The position numbers were made by a program, and so were the translations under genes. This document shows positions 47,054-57,491 of a stretch of DNA of 64,000 bases, in pieces; the first letter of the stretch is position 1, and each line of letters starts with the position of its first letter. This DNA is from Nosocomiicoccus massiliensis (GTDB lineage Bacteria > Bacillota > Bacilli > Staphylococcales > Salinicoccaceae): assembly GCF_002871345.2 (NCBI RefSeq), contig NZ_CP136964.1:248001-312000 (forward strand), given 5' to 3'. Below the pieces are notes generated by a model that was not told where the DNA came from, made no database searches, and worked only from the letters and a program-made list of their open reading frames with translations.

Positions 47054-48016
47054 ATGCCAAAAGTGATACATTTTGATAATTTGGACGACGCACAACAAAT
47101 TTTAGGGGTAAACGATTCCCATATTCGAGTTTTAGAAGATGAATATGACGCTGAGATTCGTTCAAATGGACATGAAGTTAAAATTCAAAGTGATAATGAA
47201 GAAACAGAAGTAAAAATCTATAATATTTTAATGTCCTTACTTCGCGTAAAGCAACAAGGTCATCAAGTAACTTTACGTGACTTACAATCTGCAATTCAAA
47301 TGGCAGAAAAGGACACGTTAGAATATTTAGAAGATCTATACAAAGAAGAGATCGCAAAAGATTATAGAGGTAAACCGGTTCGAGCTAAAACAACTGGACA
47401 ACAAATATACGTCAATCATATTAAAAACAGCGACTTAACCTTTGGTATCGGACCAGCAGGTACAGGTAAAACATTTTTAGCTGTCGTTATTGCGTGCCAA
47501 ATGTTAAAAGATAATGATATTAAAAGAATCGTATTAACAAGACCAGCAGTAGAAGCAGGAGAAAACCTAGGATTTTTACCTGGTGATTTAAAAGAAAAAG
47601 TGGACCCGTATTTACGTCCGTTATATGACGGTCTACATGCAATTTTAGGTCAAGAACATACGGATCGTCTTATCGAACGTGGCATTATTGAAGTTGCACC
47701 TCTTGCGTATATGAGAGGACGTACGTTAAATGACGCTTTTATCATATTAGATGAGGCACAAAATACGACTTCAATGCAGATGAAGATGTTTTTAACACGT
47801 CTTGGATTTGGTTCTAAAATGGTCGTCACAGGAGACGAAACACAAATTGACTTACCGAGTAAAACGAGAAGTGGCTTAATTGAAAGTGTAGAACGATTAA
47901 GAAACGTACGTGGTGTTCAAATTAATCACTTTACAGATCAAGACGTTGTGAGACACCCACTTGTATCAAGAATAATTCGTGCATATGAAGCAGGTGATTT
48001 AAATGTTAACGATTGA
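47054..48016 (+). CDS. phoH: PhoH-family ATPase
   Basis: A 320-residue PhoH-like P-loop protein with an N-terminal KH-like part (about 10-90) and Walker [15 protein letters not shown], plus [10 protein letters not shown] and [11 protein letters not shown]. Such proteins are linked to RNA handling and often paired with YbeY, which overlaps it here by 14 bp. RBS AGAGGG. Confidence 0.96.
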   Translation: MPKVIHFDNLDDAQQILGVNDSHIRVLEDEYDAEIRSNGHEVKIQSDNEETEVKIYNILMSLLRVKQQGHQVTLRDLQSAIQMAEKDTLEYLEDLYKEEIAKDYRGKPVRAKTTGQQIYVNHIKNSDLTFGIGPAGTGKTFLAVVIACQMLKDNDIKRIVLTRPAVEAGENLGFLPGDLKEKVDPYLRPLYDGLHAILGQEHTDRLIERGIIEVAPLAYMRGRTLNDAFIILDEAQNTTSMQMKMFLTRLGFGSKMVVTGDETQIDLPSKTRSGLIESVERLRNVRGVQINHFTDQDVVRHPLVSRIIRAYEAGDLNVND

Positions 48017-48467
48017 TTTTTTAGACGATGAGAATTATTCGTCAGATTTAGAAAAAGAAGATATAGAATCACTACTTAATTATTCATATGAGTTTTTAAA
48101 ACAAAGTGAAGATGCTGAAGTATCTATATCATTTGTTTCAGAAGATGAAATAAAAGAAATTAACAGAGACTATCGAAATAAAGACGAAGTGACAGACGTT
48201 ATTTCATTTGCCTTTTTAGACGATGAAAATGATGATATAGAAATTCCAGGAATGCCAGTAACTCTTGGAGATATTATTATTAATACTAATCGTGCGAAAG
48301 AGCAAGCAGAAGAATATGGTCACTCATATAAACGTGAATTGATGTTTTTATCTTTACATGGATTTTTACATTTACTTGGATATGATCATATGACTAAAGC
48401 AGATGAAAAAGAAATGTTCGGCCTTCAAAAAGAAATATTAAATGCATTTGGAATCACGAGAGATTAA
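48003..48467 (+). CDS. ybeY: YbeY, endoribonuclease / rRNA maturation factor
   Basis: A 154-residue zinc protein. The three His motif is [11 protein letters not shown], and the preceding [12 protein letters not shown] is typical. It takes part in 16S 3' maturation and ribosome quality control. The RBS AGGTGA lies inside the end of phoH. It is followed directly by dgkA. Confidence 0.97.
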   Translation: MLTIDFLDDENYSSDLEKEDIESLLNYSYEFLKQSEDAEVSISFVSEDEIKEINRDYRNKDEVTDVISFAFLDDENDDIEIPGMPVTLGDIIINTNRAKEQAEEYGHSYKRELMFLSLHGFLHLLGYDHMTKADEKEMFGLQKEILNAFGITRD

Positions 48468-48468
48468 C

Positions 48469-48822
48469 ATGAAGCGGTTTAAATATCCATTTTCTGGATT
48501 TCTACGACTCGTTACAAAAGACTCTCATTACGTCTTACATTTAGTAAGTGCAGTATGTGTTATCATCGTATCTTATTTTTTATCTATTAATATGACGGAA
48601 TGGCTCTTTATATTAAGTGCAATATTTTTAGTGCTACTTACAGAGGCTTTAAATACAGCAATCGAAGAGGTCGTTGACCTCGTAACGAGTGATTTTGAAC
48701 AACATGCAAAATATGCAAAAGATATCGCAAGTTTTGCAGTATTACTTTCGAGTATTTACGCAGCCTTAATTGGTGTAATCATATTACTACCAAGGTTATT
48801 AAAATTGATAGGAGTGTTATAA
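48469..48822 (+). CDS. dgkA: DgkA-type undecaprenol/diacylglycerol kinase
   Basis: A 117-residue membrane kinase with three helices and the diagnostic ALNTAIEEVVDLV motif with active-site Glu residues. In Gram-positives DgkA mainly phosphorylates undecaprenol, feeding the cell-wall lipid carrier. Start at 48469, just after the ybeY stop; a longer frame into ybeY is not supported. Confidence 0.95.
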   Translation: MKRFKYPFSGFLRLVTKDSHYVLHLVSAVCVIIVSYFLSINMTEWLFILSAIFLVLLTEALNTAIEEVVDLVTSDFEQHAKYAKDIASFAVLLSSIYAALIGVIILLPRLLKLIGVL

Positions 48823-49239
48823 ATGGCAATTATTGATGATGGGATTTTTAAAGATGAATGGTACGATGAAGTAATCAAAGCACAACAAAACGCTTATACA
48901 CCGTATTCTGAATTTAATGTTGGTGCATTACTCATTACTGAAGACGATGAATACGTGTACGGTGCAAATATCGAAAACGCATCGTATCCAGCGACAATTT
49001 GTGCAGAACGTACAGCACTTGTTTCTGCGTATGCAAGAGGGATTACAAAGTTTAAAGCATGTGTTGTAATTACAGATGCTAAAGATCCAGCGAGTCCATG
49101 TGGTGTATGTCGTCAAGTATTAAAAGAACTAACTCATGATGATATGCCAGTCTATATGTTAAGTAAAGATAAGCGCTGCATTAAAAAGACGGTCGATGAA
49201 TTGTTACCACTTGGATTTAGCGGAAAGGATATGGATTAA
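48823..49239 (+). CDS. cdd: cytidine deaminase
   Basis: A 138-residue zinc enzyme that turns cytidine and deoxycytidine into uridines. Zinc and catalytic residues are Cys60 and Glu62 (TICAERTAL) and Cys93/Cys96 ([10 protein letters not shown]). Immediately after dgkA; its stop overlaps the era start (TAATG). The ybeY-dgkA-cdd-era order is conserved in Firmicutes. Confidence 0.97.
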   Translation: MAIIDDGIFKDEWYDEVIKAQQNAYTPYSEFNVGALLITEDDEYVYGANIENASYPATICAERTALVSAYARGITKFKACVVITDAKDPASPCGVCRQVLKELTHDDMPVYMLSKDKRCIKKTVDELLPLGFSGKDMD

Positions 49240-50141
49240 TGTCAACATTTAAATCTGGTTTTATTACAATAGTCGGGCGACCAAACGTTGGTAAGTCGAC
49301 ATTTATGAATCACGTGCTCGGTCAAAAAGTCGCGATTATGAGTGATAAACCACAAACGACGAGAAATAAAATTCAAGGTGTGTATACGACAGAAACAGCA
49401 CAAATGATTTTTATCGACACACCGGGTATTCATAAACCAAAACATCAGCTCGGTGAACATATGATGCGCGTTGCTAAACGAACGCTACGTGAAACCGAAG
49501 TGATTTTATTCGTCGTAAATGCAACTGAGAAAAAAGGTCCTGGGGACGAATTCGTCATAAATATGATTAGAGATACAGATACACCTGTTATTTTAGTCAT
49601 CAATAAGATCGATTTAATTCACCCTGATGAGTTACCTGAAATTATTGAACGATATACAACTGATTTTGAATTTAGTGATGTCGTACCAATTAGTGCATTA
49701 CAAGGCACAAATACGGGTCAGTTATTAGATGTTATTGAATCACACCTTGAAGAAGGCCCTATGTATTATCCAAAAGACAGAATTACGGATCATCCAGAGC
49801 ATTTTATCGTTTCGGAGTTAATTCGTGAAAAGATTTTACTATTAACTGAACAAGAAATTCCACATTCAATTGGCGTTGAAGTAACGAAGATGAAGCGAGA
49901 AAATGACGGCGAAAAAGTAAAAGTCGAAGCGACGATTTACGTCGAACGTGATTCTCAAAAAGGTATGGTCATCGGTAAAGGTGGTAAGATGCTAAAGCGA
50001 GTTGGTACGCTTGCACGTATAGATATCGAGGCATTACTTGGAGACAAAGTGTATTTAGAATTATGGGTAAAAGTCCAAAAAGACTGGAGAAACAAACCTC
50101 AATTTATTAGAAGCTTAGGCTATAAAGACGAAGAATATTAG
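49239..50141 (+). CDS. era: ribosome assembly GTPase Era
   Basis: A 300-residue essential GTPase that binds the 3' end of 16S rRNA. G1 [11 protein letters not shown]3 [11 protein letters not shown]4 NKIDLI and the C-terminal KH domain ([15 protein letters not shown]). Full length. It overlaps cdd and is 8 bp before recO. Confidence 0.98.
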   Translation: MSTFKSGFITIVGRPNVGKSTFMNHVLGQKVAIMSDKPQTTRNKIQGVYTTETAQMIFIDTPGIHKPKHQLGEHMMRVAKRTLRETEVILFVVNATEKKGPGDEFVINMIRDTDTPVILVINKIDLIHPDELPEIIERYTTDFEFSDVVPISALQGTNTGQLLDVIESHLEEGPMYYPKDRITDHPEHFIVSELIREKILLLTEQEIPHSIGVEVTKMKRENDGEKVKVEATIYVERDSQKGMVIGKGGKMLKRVGTLARIDIEALLGDKVYLELWVKVQKDWRNKPQFIRSLGYKDEEY

Positions 50142-50149
50142 GTGATAGT

Positions 50150-50890
50150 TTGATCCACCAAAATAAAGGATTCATGATTCGACAAACGAATTATAGTGAG
50201 TCCAGTAAAATTATCACAGTACTCAGTGAACATGGTGCACTTGTACCGTTAATGGCACGTGGATTTAACAAGCCAAGAAGTCCGTTTAATAGTTTAAAAC
50301 AAGGCTATAAACATACGTTATTTACGTATTCAAGACACCGAGGTATGGGCACATTAACAGAAATTGATATCATCGATGGGTACAATACCATTAACAATGA
50401 TTTTGACACGTATACGATAGCGAGTTATATCGTTGAACTCATTAGTCGAGTGACAGACGAAGAAATCGCTGATCCGTCGTTATACCGACTAATACATCAA
50501 GCGTTTAAATTACTCGATGATAAAAATGAAAAATATTCGGTGTTAAGTTTTGTCATTATAAAACTATTTCCAATGTACGGTGCACTATTAAATGTTGACA
50601 AATGTGTATTATGTGGCAGTTATAGTTATGAAAACATGAACCGATATTCGTTTAAATACCACGGTGTCATATGTAATGATCATTATGATGAAGAACATTT
50701 AGAGCGCTCAGTATATGTGAGTAGCCGCTCAATCTATTTAGCAGCATTTTTAAAGCACGTTCAAGTCGAACATTTAAACTCTATTAATATCGGTGAAGAA
50801 GACGGAAAGAAACTTTTTAAGTTTGTCGATATGTTGTTTCAAGAATATACCGGAGAATTTTTTAAAACGAGAAAGTTACTTCAAATATAA
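50150..50890 (+). CDS. recO: DNA repair protein RecO
   Basis: A 246-residue mediator that loads RecA on gapped DNA. An N-terminal OB fold (KGFMIRQTNYSESSKIITVLSEHG; LMARGFNKPRS) is followed by a helical domain and a partial zinc site with CVLCG and a later Cys-His pair. The start is TTG with AGGTGATAG upstream, giving the usual N-terminus. It ends at a terminator shared with glyQS. Confidence 0.95.
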   Translation: MIHQNKGFMIRQTNYSESSKIITVLSEHGALVPLMARGFNKPRSPFNSLKQGYKHTLFTYSRHRGMGTLTEIDIIDGYNTINNDFDTYTIASYIVELISRVTDEEIADPSLYRLIHQAFKLLDDKNEKYSVLSFVIIKLFPMYGALLNVDKCVLCGSYSYENMNRYSFKYHGVICNDHYDEEHLERSVYVSSRSIYLAAFLKHVQVEHLNSINIGEEDGKKLFKFVDMLFQEYTGEFFKTRKLLQI

Positions 50891-50893
50891 AAA

Positions 50894-50926
50894 CAGTGTC
50901 GTAAATTATTTACGACACTGCTTTAT
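50894..50926. terminator. bidirectional terminator between recO and glyQS
   Basis: A perfect inverted repeat (CAGTGTCGTAAAT / ATTTACGACACTG), flanked by A- and T-rich sequence on the two sides. Confidence 0.9.
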
Positions 50927-50928
50927 TA

Positions 50929-52320
50929 TTATTTCATTTTTTCTTTTAAGTAGTCATTTAAGTCAGCGATAGCAATACGTTCTTGTTCCATCGTATCTCT
51001 GTCACGTACTGTTACTTTATTATCTTCAACAGAGTCGAAGTCAAACGTAATACAATACGGTGTACCTATTTCGTCTTGACGACGGTAACGTTTACCGATA
51101 GATTGACTTTCATCAAATTCGATGTTGAAGTCTGGAGCAAGTTGCTCGTATACTTTCATTGCATCTTCACTTAACTTTTTAGATAGTGGTAACACTGCTG
51201 CTTTAAATGGTGCAAGTTTATGGTGTAACTTTAAGACGTTACGCTCTTGTCCTTCGCCTAAGTCTTCAACTTCATATGCATCGACTAAAAATGCAAGTGT
51301 CATACGGTCTAAACCGAGTGACGGCTCGATAACAAATGGTACGTATTTTTCGTTCGTTTCTGGATCATGGTATTTAAAATCAACACCAGAGAACTCCATA
51401 TGTTTAGATAAGTCGAAGTCTGTACGAGATGCGATACCCCATAACTCTCCCCAGCCGAATGGGAATAAGTACTCAAAGTCAACTGTAGAGTTAGAGTAGT
51501 GTGATAACTCATCTTCATCGTGTGCACGAATTCTAATTTTATCCATATCAATATCTAAGTCTTTTAACCAAGTCTCAGCAAAATCTCTCCAGTAATCAAA
51601 CCACTTTAATTCAGTACCTGGTTTACAGAAGAACTGTAATTCCATTTGGTCGAATTCACGCGTACGGAACGTAAAGTTACCTGGAGTAATTTCGTTACGG
51701 AATGATTTACCAATTTGACCGATACCAAATGGTAATTTTTTACGCATCGAACGTTGTACATTTCTAAAGTTAACGAAAATTCCTTGAGCTGTTTCAGGAC
51801 GTAAGAAAATATCTGTAGAAGAATCTTCTGTTACCCCTTGGCTCGTTTTAAACATTAAGTTAAATTGACGAATTTCAGTAAAGTCATGTGCACCACACAC
51901 TGGACAGTTAATACCTTCATCGTCAATGAGTTTACTCATCTCATCGAATTCCATACCATCAGCAACAAAGCTATCGTCTGTTTTATGCATATGTTCTTCA
52001 ATCAGCTTATCTGCACGAAGACGTGCTTTACATGCTTTACAGTCGATCATCGGGTCGTTAAAGTTTTCTAAGTGACCTGATGCTTCCCATACTTTAGGGT
52101 TCATTAAAATAGATGCATCGATTCCAACGTTATATGGAGATTCTTGAATGAATTTTTTCCACCATTGTTGTTTGACGTTGTTTTTTAATTCGATTCCAAG
52201 TGGACCGTAATCCCAAGTGTTCGCAAGACCACCATAGATTTCAGAACCAGGGAACACAAAACCTCTCGTTTTCGCGAAGTTTACAATTTCTTCCATTGAG
52301 TACTTTTTTTCTTCTGACAT
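50929..52320 (-). CDS. glyQS: glycyl-tRNA synthetase (dimeric type)
   Basis: A 463-residue class II synthetase of the alpha2 type. Motif 2 lies around [20 protein letters not shown] and motif 3 around [13 protein letters not shown]. Two Cys pairs ([15 protein letters not shown]) lie in the inserted domain. The ATG at 52320 has AAAGGAG at the right distance; the ATG two codons upstream is too close to it, and the 26 upstream codons of the open frame fall in the T-box terminator. Control by the T-box leader below. Confidence 0.97.
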   Translation of the reverse strand: MSEEKKYSMEEIVNFAKTRGFVFPGSEIYGGLANTWDYGPLGIELKNNVKQQWWKKFIQESPYNVGIDASILMNPKVWEASGHLENFNDPMIDCKACKARLRADKLIEEHMHKTDDSFVADGMEFDEMSKLIDDEGINCPVCGAHDFTEIRQFNLMFKTSQGVTEDSSTDIFLRPETAQGIFVNFRNVQRSMRKKLPFGIGQIGKSFRNEITPGNFTFRTREFDQMELQFFCKPGTELKWFDYWRDFAETWLKDLDIDMDKIRIRAHDEDELSHYSNSTVDFEYLFPFGWGELWGIASRTDFDLSKHMEFSGVDFKYHDPETNEKYVPFVIEPSLGLDRMTLAFLVDAYEVEDLGEGQERNVLKLHHKLAPFKAAVLPLSKKLSEDAMKVYEQLAPDFNIEFDESQSIGKRYRRQDEIGTPYCITFDFDSVEDNKVTVRDRDTMEQERIAIADLNDYLKEKMK

Positions 52321-52334
52321 TTTCATTCTCCTTT

Positions 52335-52489
52335 TACATAAAAAAACTGGATAACAAAAAAATGTTACCCAGGGGCGAGTATATACCCGCGGTTCCACCC
52401 TTATTTATAATTTAAAATTACTTCATTTCGTTATTTACTTTTATATGCCAATTTATGCGTTAAGCTTTCACTACTCTTAACTCGCTGTC
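52335..52489 (-). promoter_or_regulatory. T-box leader of glyQS
   Basis: On the minus strand the T-box GGGTGGAACCGCGG (plus 52387-52400) lies before a terminator (CTGGGTAAC / GTTATCCAG, T-rich loop, T-run; plus about 52340-52375). Upstream sequence shows a stem-I-like region with AGAGTAGTGAAAG, and a possible GGC glycine specifier in AATTGGCATA. The fold was not computed. Confidence 0.92.
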
Positions 52490-52495
52490 ACATAT

Positions 52496-52524
52496 ATTAT
52501 ATAATTAAAGTATTCACAATGCAA
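52496..52524 (-). promoter_or_regulatory. glyQS promoter
   Basis: On the minus strand: TTGCAT (plus 52519-52524), 17 bp, TATAAT (plus 52496-52501). The predicted start about 52489 opens the T-box leader. Confidence 0.7.
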
Positions 52525-52577
52525 CAAAACGTATCAATCACACATATATCTATCGTTTTATAAAGGAATGATCATAC

Positions 52578-53384
52578 GTGAAAAATTTAAAAATAGTCAT
52601 TGCATCAGATTCTATTGGTGAAACTGGAGAAGTAGTTGCACGAGCAGCACTATCTCAATTTGATGTTGTAGTAGAAGAAAGAAATTTAAAGAGATATGCA
52701 CATTTAACTGATGTAAAGGATATCGATAATTTCATTCAATCGATTAAATTAGATAATGTCGTTGTAATTTTCACATTCATTAAACCAGAGCTTTCAAAGT
52801 ATATTGTAGAGAAACTAACACAACTCAATATTCCATTTGTAGACGTTATGACACCAGTTATGGATATGTTGAAAGAAAAACTAGAGGATGGACCGTTATA
52901 TGAACCTGGTCGTGTCCATAAACTCGACGCGGACTATTTCAAAAAGATAGAAGCGATTGAATTCGCAGTACGTTATGACGATGGTAGAGACCCATCTGGT
53001 TTAAAATATGCAGATATCGTATTAATTGGTGTTTCGAGAACATCTAAAACACCACTTTCACAGTTTTTAGCATATAGGGGATATAAAGTTGTTAATATTG
53101 CACTTGTCCCAGAAGTCGAATTACCAGAACAACTATTTGAAATCGACCCTAATAAATGTATCGGTTTAGAAATTGATCCATCTTCACTGTTTGAAATCCG
53201 AAAAAGACGACTCGAGCAACTTGGTTTACTTGAAAATGCTAAATACGGGCAAAACGAAAGAATCGAAGCGGAACTCGAGTATTTCCATCAAACAGTTAAA
53301 AAAATTGGTTGCTGTACAATCAATGTTACAAATAAAGCGATAGAAGAAACCGCGAGTGAGATTATTAGAATTATGAATTTATAG
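52578..53384 (+). CDS. pyruvate, phosphate dikinase regulatory protein (YqfL, DUF299)
   Basis: A 268-residue bifunctional kinase/phosphorylase-type regulator. P-loop-like motif IGVSRTSKTPLSQFLA and the N-terminal VIASDSIGETGE are typical. It switches PPDK (or PEP synthase) on and off by phosphorylation. In Bacillus it follows ccpN, but no ccpN lies here. GTG start with AAAGGAA upstream. Confidence 0.93.
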   Translation: MKNLKIVIASDSIGETGEVVARAALSQFDVVVEERNLKRYAHLTDVKDIDNFIQSIKLDNVVVIFTFIKPELSKYIVEKLTQLNIPFVDVMTPVMDMLKEKLEDGPLYEPGRVHKLDADYFKKIEAIEFAVRYDDGRDPSGLKYADIVLIGVSRTSKTPLSQFLAYRGYKVVNIALVPEVELPEQLFEIDPNKCIGLEIDPSSLFEIRKRRLEQLGLLENAKYGQNERIEAELEYFHQTVKKIGCCTINVTNKAIEETASEIIRIMNL

Positions 53385-53395
53385 AGGTGTATTGA

Positions 53396-55147
53396 ATGGC
53401 AGAAAAATCTGTAGTGGATCAAGTAAAAGAATCTACTGACATTGTAAATCTCATTTCAGAATATGTTGATTTAGAAAAAAGAGGTAATAACTACGTTGGG
53501 CTTTGTCCATTTCATAACGAAAAAACACCTTCTTTTAACGTTTATAAAGATACGGGAAGTTATTATTGCTTCGGTTGTAGAGCAAATGGATCAGTAATTG
53601 ATTTTTATATGGAGATGGAAAATCTTCCCTTCAATGAAGCATTACAATCTCTTGGCGAGCGTTCGGGTATTAAAGTTAAACATAAACAAACGAATGTGAA
53701 TTCAAAAGAGCTTCAACTCATTAAAATGCATGAGATTATGGTAGATAACTATCATAATATTTTAGTGTCAACTGCTGAAGGGAAAGAAGCACTGAACTAT
53801 TTATTAAAGAGAGGTTTTACACTCGAACAAATCAAAAAGGAAAAGATTGGTTTTGCTCCAAATATAAAAGATAGTGCTATTCAGCTATTAGAAAATCTAA
53901 AGTTCTCTAAAGAGATGATGTACCAAGCTGGTCTCGTTGCACGAAACGAAGAGACGTTCGAGTACTTTGACCGATTTAGAAACCGTATTATGATACCGAT
54001 TAAAAATCATAAAGGTAAATATGTCGCTTTTACAGCACGAGCGTTAGGTGATGATACACCGAAATATTTAAACTCTCCTGAAACAGACATCTTCCATAAA
54101 AGCTCGATTATATTTAATTTATCTGATGCTTATAAAGTTATCCAAGATGAAAAAGAAGTGATTTTAATGGAAGGACATATGGATGTATTAAAAGTAAAAA
54201 ATACATCTATAAAAAATGTCGTCGCGACGATGGGGACGAGTGTGTCTTTAAAGCAAATTGAAATTTTAAAGCGAGTCTCTAAAAATATAACATTAATGTT
54301 CGACGGAGACGAAGCGGGTAAAAATGCAACTCAATCGGTCGGAGAAAAGATACTCGAACAAAAAGGAAATCCATATGTCATTCCGTTACAAACAGGTATG
54401 GACCCGGATGAGTTTATTGAAAAGCATGGCGAAGAATCATTTGAGAAATATATTTATGAGAACCGAGATCATTTTATTGTTTATGATGCGAAAGAAAAAC
54501 TTAAAAGTTCAAAACGAAACGACTTAAAGTTCTCTGAGTACTTAAATCATTCGATTCAACTCTTAAAATATATTGATAACGAAGTGGAACGAAGCCGACT
54601 TGTTAAACAAATATCTGAACTCTATGAAGTTGATGCAGAGCTTATCCATCGACAATTACCAAAAAAACAACGTCGACGAGGCAATAAAATAACGTTCAGT
54701 AGTCCGAGTGTGACACGTGTAACGTCACGTGAATTTAAAGAGAAACATATTATGCATACATTAATCAATAGTAAAGAGAGAATGCGGTATTTTACCTCAA
54801 ATTTTGACTTAAATTTATTTCAAACAAATGGTTATCATGATATAATAAATAAATTAGTGGAATATTTTAGCGAATTCGATACATTTGATAAACAGATGTT
54901 TATATCTTATATTGACCCCGAATTAATCACTTGTTTAGAACATATTATCGCGACTGATTTACCTGTCTTAGAAGAACAAGAATTAAATGATTATATACAG
55001 GCGATTTGTGGTATAAGTTCAAGTAGTGGGGAGAAAAATAATCTGATCAAAGAAATTGAGCAAGCTGAACTCATTGGAGATGATGAGCGAGCGTTAGAAC
55101 TCTTTAATCAATTAATAGAACTCCAAAAATTTCCAAAGTCAAAATAA
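53396..55147 (+). CDS. dnaG: DNA primase DnaG
   Basis: A 583-residue primase. The CHC2 zinc finger uses Cys37, His40, Cys58 and Cys61 (CPFH...CFGC). The central TOPRIM core holds LMEGHMDVL and FDGDEAGKNA, and the C-terminal part binds the DnaB/DnaC-type helicase. Start ATG with AGAGGTG upstream. It forms the conserved dnaG-sigA macromolecular synthesis pair. Confidence 0.98.
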   Translation: MAEKSVVDQVKESTDIVNLISEYVDLEKRGNNYVGLCPFHNEKTPSFNVYKDTGSYYCFGCRANGSVIDFYMEMENLPFNEALQSLGERSGIKVKHKQTNVNSKELQLIKMHEIMVDNYHNILVSTAEGKEALNYLLKRGFTLEQIKKEKIGFAPNIKDSAIQLLENLKFSKEMMYQAGLVARNEETFEYFDRFRNRIMIPIKNHKGKYVAFTARALGDDTPKYLNSPETDIFHKSSIIFNLSDAYKVIQDEKEVILMEGHMDVLKVKNTSIKNVVATMGTSVSLKQIEILKRVSKNITLMFDGDEAGKNATQSVGEKILEQKGNPYVIPLQTGMDPDEFIEKHGEESFEKYIYENRDHFIVYDAKEKLKSSKRNDLKFSEYLNHSIQLLKYIDNEVERSRLVKQISELYEVDAELIHRQLPKKQRRRGNKITFSSPSVTRVTSREFKEKHIMHTLINSKERMRYFTSNFDLNLFQTNGYHDIINKLVEYFSEFDTFDKQMFISYIDPELITCLEHIIATDLPVLEEQELNDYIQAICGISSSSGEKNNLIKEIEQAELIGDDERALELFNQLIELQKFPKSK

Positions 55148-55162
55148 ATTAGGGGGATTTCA

Positions 55163-56269
55163 ATGTCTGTTAAAAAGACGCTATCATTAGATGAAAATGA
55201 ACTAGATATGACGAATATTGAGTCTGTAAAACAGTTCCTATTAGAAAAAGGAAAACAAGAAGGTGAGTTATCTCACGAAGAAATTGCCGATAAGTTACAA
55301 AATTTTGACTTAGACTCTGATGCAATGGATGAATTTTTTGAGCAAATTCATACTGCAGAGATTGAACTTGTTAACGAAAAAGACGCTGAAGATAAAGATG
55401 ATAAATTAGACGTACGTGATATGTCTGCACCAGTCGGTATTAAAATTAACGATCCGGTACGTATGTATTTAAAAGAAATCGGACGCGTTGACTTATTAAC
55501 AGCTCAAGAAGAAGTTGAACTCGCAAAACGCATTGAAGAGGGAGACTTAGAGGCTAAAAATAAATTAGCAGAAGCAAACTTACGTCTTGTAGTGAGTATT
55601 GCTAAGCGTTATGTCGGTCGTGGGATGTTATTCCTTGATCTTATTCAAGAAGGTAATATGGGACTCATTAAAGCTGTTGAAAAATTCGACTTTACGAAAG
55701 GGTTTAAATTCTCTACGTATGCAACGTGGTGGATTCGTCAAGCGATTACGCGTGCGATTGCTGACCAAGCGAGAACAATTCGTATCCCTGTTCATATGGT
55801 TGAAACGATTAACAAACTCATTCGTATTCAAAGACAATTACTTCAAGATTTAGGGCGTGAACCAACACCTGAAGAAATTGGAGAAGAAATGGACATTACA
55901 GCTGACCGCGTAAGAGAAATTTTAAAAATCTCACAAGAACCAGTTTCTCTTGAGACTCCGATTGGTGAAGAAGATGACTCTCACCTTGGTGATTTCATCG
56001 AAGACGTTGAAGCACAAAGTCCATCAGACCACGCAGCATATGAAATGCTTAAAGATCAATTAGAAGATGTACTTGATACGTTAACGGACCGTGAAGAGAA
56101 TGTATTACGTCTTCGTTTTGGTTTAGATGACGGACGTACTCGTACGTTAGAAGAGGTTGGTAAAGTGTTTGGAGTGACACGAGAACGTATACGTCAAATC
56201 GAAGCGAAAGCGTTAAGAAAACTACGTCACCCATCTCAATCTAAAAAACTTAAAGATTTTATGGATTAA
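55163..56269 (+). CDS. sigA: primary sigma factor SigA (RpoD)
   Basis: A 368-residue housekeeping sigma factor. Acidic N-terminal region 1.1 (about 1-90), region 1.2-2 ([24 protein letters not shown]; the -10 binding [15 protein letters not shown]), region 3 and region 4 with the -35 helix-turn-helix ([21 protein letters not shown]). RBS AGGGGG. The promoters called in this window fit its consensus. Confidence 0.99.
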   Translation: MSVKKTLSLDENELDMTNIESVKQFLLEKGKQEGELSHEEIADKLQNFDLDSDAMDEFFEQIHTAEIELVNEKDAEDKDDKLDVRDMSAPVGIKINDPVRMYLKEIGRVDLLTAQEEVELAKRIEEGDLEAKNKLAEANLRLVVSIAKRYVGRGMLFLDLIQEGNMGLIKAVEKFDFTKGFKFSTYATWWIRQAITRAIADQARTIRIPVHMVETINKLIRIQRQLLQDLGREPTPEEIGEEMDITADRVREILKISQEPVSLETPIGEEDDSHLGDFIEDVEAQSPSDHAAYEMLKDQLEDVLDTLTDREENVLRLRFGLDDGRTRTLEEVGKVFGVTRERIRQIEAKALRKLRHPSQSKKLKDFMD

Positions 56270-56304
56270 TTGTGAACAAAGTGTATAATTACTAAAAAAA
56301 CTCG

Positions 56305-56333
56305 TTGGAATTTACTTGCAAGTAGTATACAAT
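56305..56333 (+). promoter_or_regulatory. cccA promoter
   Basis: TTGGAA (56305-56310), 17 bp, TACAAT (56328-56333). The predicted start about 56340 is 33 bp before the c550 start codon. A small palindrome ACTTGCAAGT lies in the spacer. Confidence 0.65.
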
Positions 56334-56372
56334 TGAATAAGAATATGCTAATTATAAGGGGAGGGAAATTTA

Positions 56373-56747
56373 ATGAACAAGAATCCAATTATCCCATTCT
56401 TACTGATCATCTTCCTAGGTGTCGGACTTGTATTCTTACTTTCTTCGTACGGAGCTACTGATGATGGTGAAGATACTGCTGATAACGGAACTGAACAACA
56501 AGACGGAGATAACGCATCTTCTGGAGATGCTGATGGTGAAAGCGTAGCAAAAGATAACTGTTCGTCTTGTCACGGTCAAGACTTCTCTGGTGGTATGGGT
56601 CCTGCTTTAGCTGGAACTGGCGTTGACAAAGAAACATTTGTTAAAGATGTTAGAAATGGTATTGAAGGAACTGCAATGCCAGCGTTCTCTGAAAGTCAAA
56701 TTTCAGATGAAGAAATCGACGCAATTTATGAATTCTTTACTAAGTAA
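56373..56747 (+). CDS. cccA: membrane-anchored cytochrome c550
   Basis: A 124-residue class I cytochrome c. One N-terminal helix (about 6-25) anchors it. An acidic, flexible linker (about 28-57) leads to the haem domain with Cys63, Cys66 and His67 (CSSCH) and axial Met102 (TAMPAF). It shuttles electrons on the outer membrane face, most likely to a cytochrome c oxidase such as the ba3 type at the left end. sigA-cccA neighbourhood as in Bacillus. RBS GGGGAGGG. Confidence 0.95.
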   Translation: MNKNPIIPFLLIIFLGVGLVFLLSSYGATDDGEDTADNGTEQQDGDNASSGDADGESVAKDNCSSCHGQDFSGGMGPALAGTGVDKETFVKDVRNGIEGTAMPAFSESQISDEEIDAIYEFFTK

Positions 56748-56764
56748 TAAATAATTGAAATTAT

Positions 56765-56794
56765 AACTCCTACATTTGATGTAGGAGTTTTTTT
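56765..56794 (+). terminator. terminator after cccA
   Basis: Perfect 10 bp stem (AACTCCTACA / TGTAGGAGTT) with TTTGA loop and T-run. Confidence 0.92.
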
Positions 56795-56810
56795 AAATTA
56801 GGTGAACATA

Positions 56811-57491
56811 ATGATTGACACGAGACTAAAAGCAGTAAGTAAATACGTTGTTGGAGAAAGATTGTTAGACGTCGGTAGTGACCATGCGTATTTACCTATT
56901 TATTTAATAGAACAAAACAAAATTAAATATGCCGTAGCAGGTGAAGTTGTTAAAGGACCGTTTGAAAACTCAAAATCGAATGTTAAAGGATATAAATTTG
57001 ACGACAAAATCGATGTGAGACTAGGGTCTGGTTTATCTGTTATTCAAAAAGATGAACAGTTTGATACTATTACGATTTGTGGTATGGGCGGTCCTTTAAT
57101 CGCGTCTATTATAAAAGAAGGCATAAGTTATTTAAATAATACGCCGAGGTTTGTAGTAAGCTCAAATGTTTATGGTGAATCTGTTAGGCGTGAGATGGCC
57201 AATTTAAACTATAAAATTATCTCTGAAGAAATAAACTTCTATAATAATAAATTTTATGAACTCATCGTATTTGAATATGGTGAAGACGATTTGAGTGATT
57301 TAGAGTTTAAATTTGGACCTATCAATTTAAAAGATAGAACAAATCTTTTTTTATTAAAATTACAAAAAGATAAAGAACACCTACAGCATATTAAAAGTCA
57401 AATTGAACAATCGAGTAAAAAAACAGATAAGTTAGAAGAGATTACGAACGACATAAATTTAATTAATCAGGTGATTAATCATGAATATTAA
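56811..57491 (+). CDS. trmK: tRNA m1A22 methyltransferase TrmK
   Basis: A 226-residue class I methyltransferase with LLDVGSDHAYLPIYL and CGMGGPLIASIIKE motifs, plus a C-terminal coiled coil. It makes m1A22 in bacterial tRNAs. Start ATG at 56811 with AGGTGAAC upstream; a GTG three codons earlier is possible but falls on the RBS. It overlaps the next gene by 11 bp. Confidence 0.95.
   Translation: MIDTRLKAVSKYVVGERLLDVGSDHAYLPIYLIEQNKIKYAVAGEVVKGPFENSKSNVKGYKFDDKIDVRLGSGLSVIQKDEQFDTITICGMGGPLIASIIKEGISYLNNTPRFVVSSNVYGESVRREMANLNYKIISEEINFYNNKFYELIVFEYGEDDLSDLEFKFGPINLKDRTNLFLLKLQKDKEHLQHIKSQIEQSSKKTDKLEEITNDINLINQVINHEY

Noticed and set aside
52321..52398. N-terminal extension of glyQS
   Set aside because: The extra codons fall in the T-box and terminator and resemble no synthetase sequence; a good RBS marks the later ATG.
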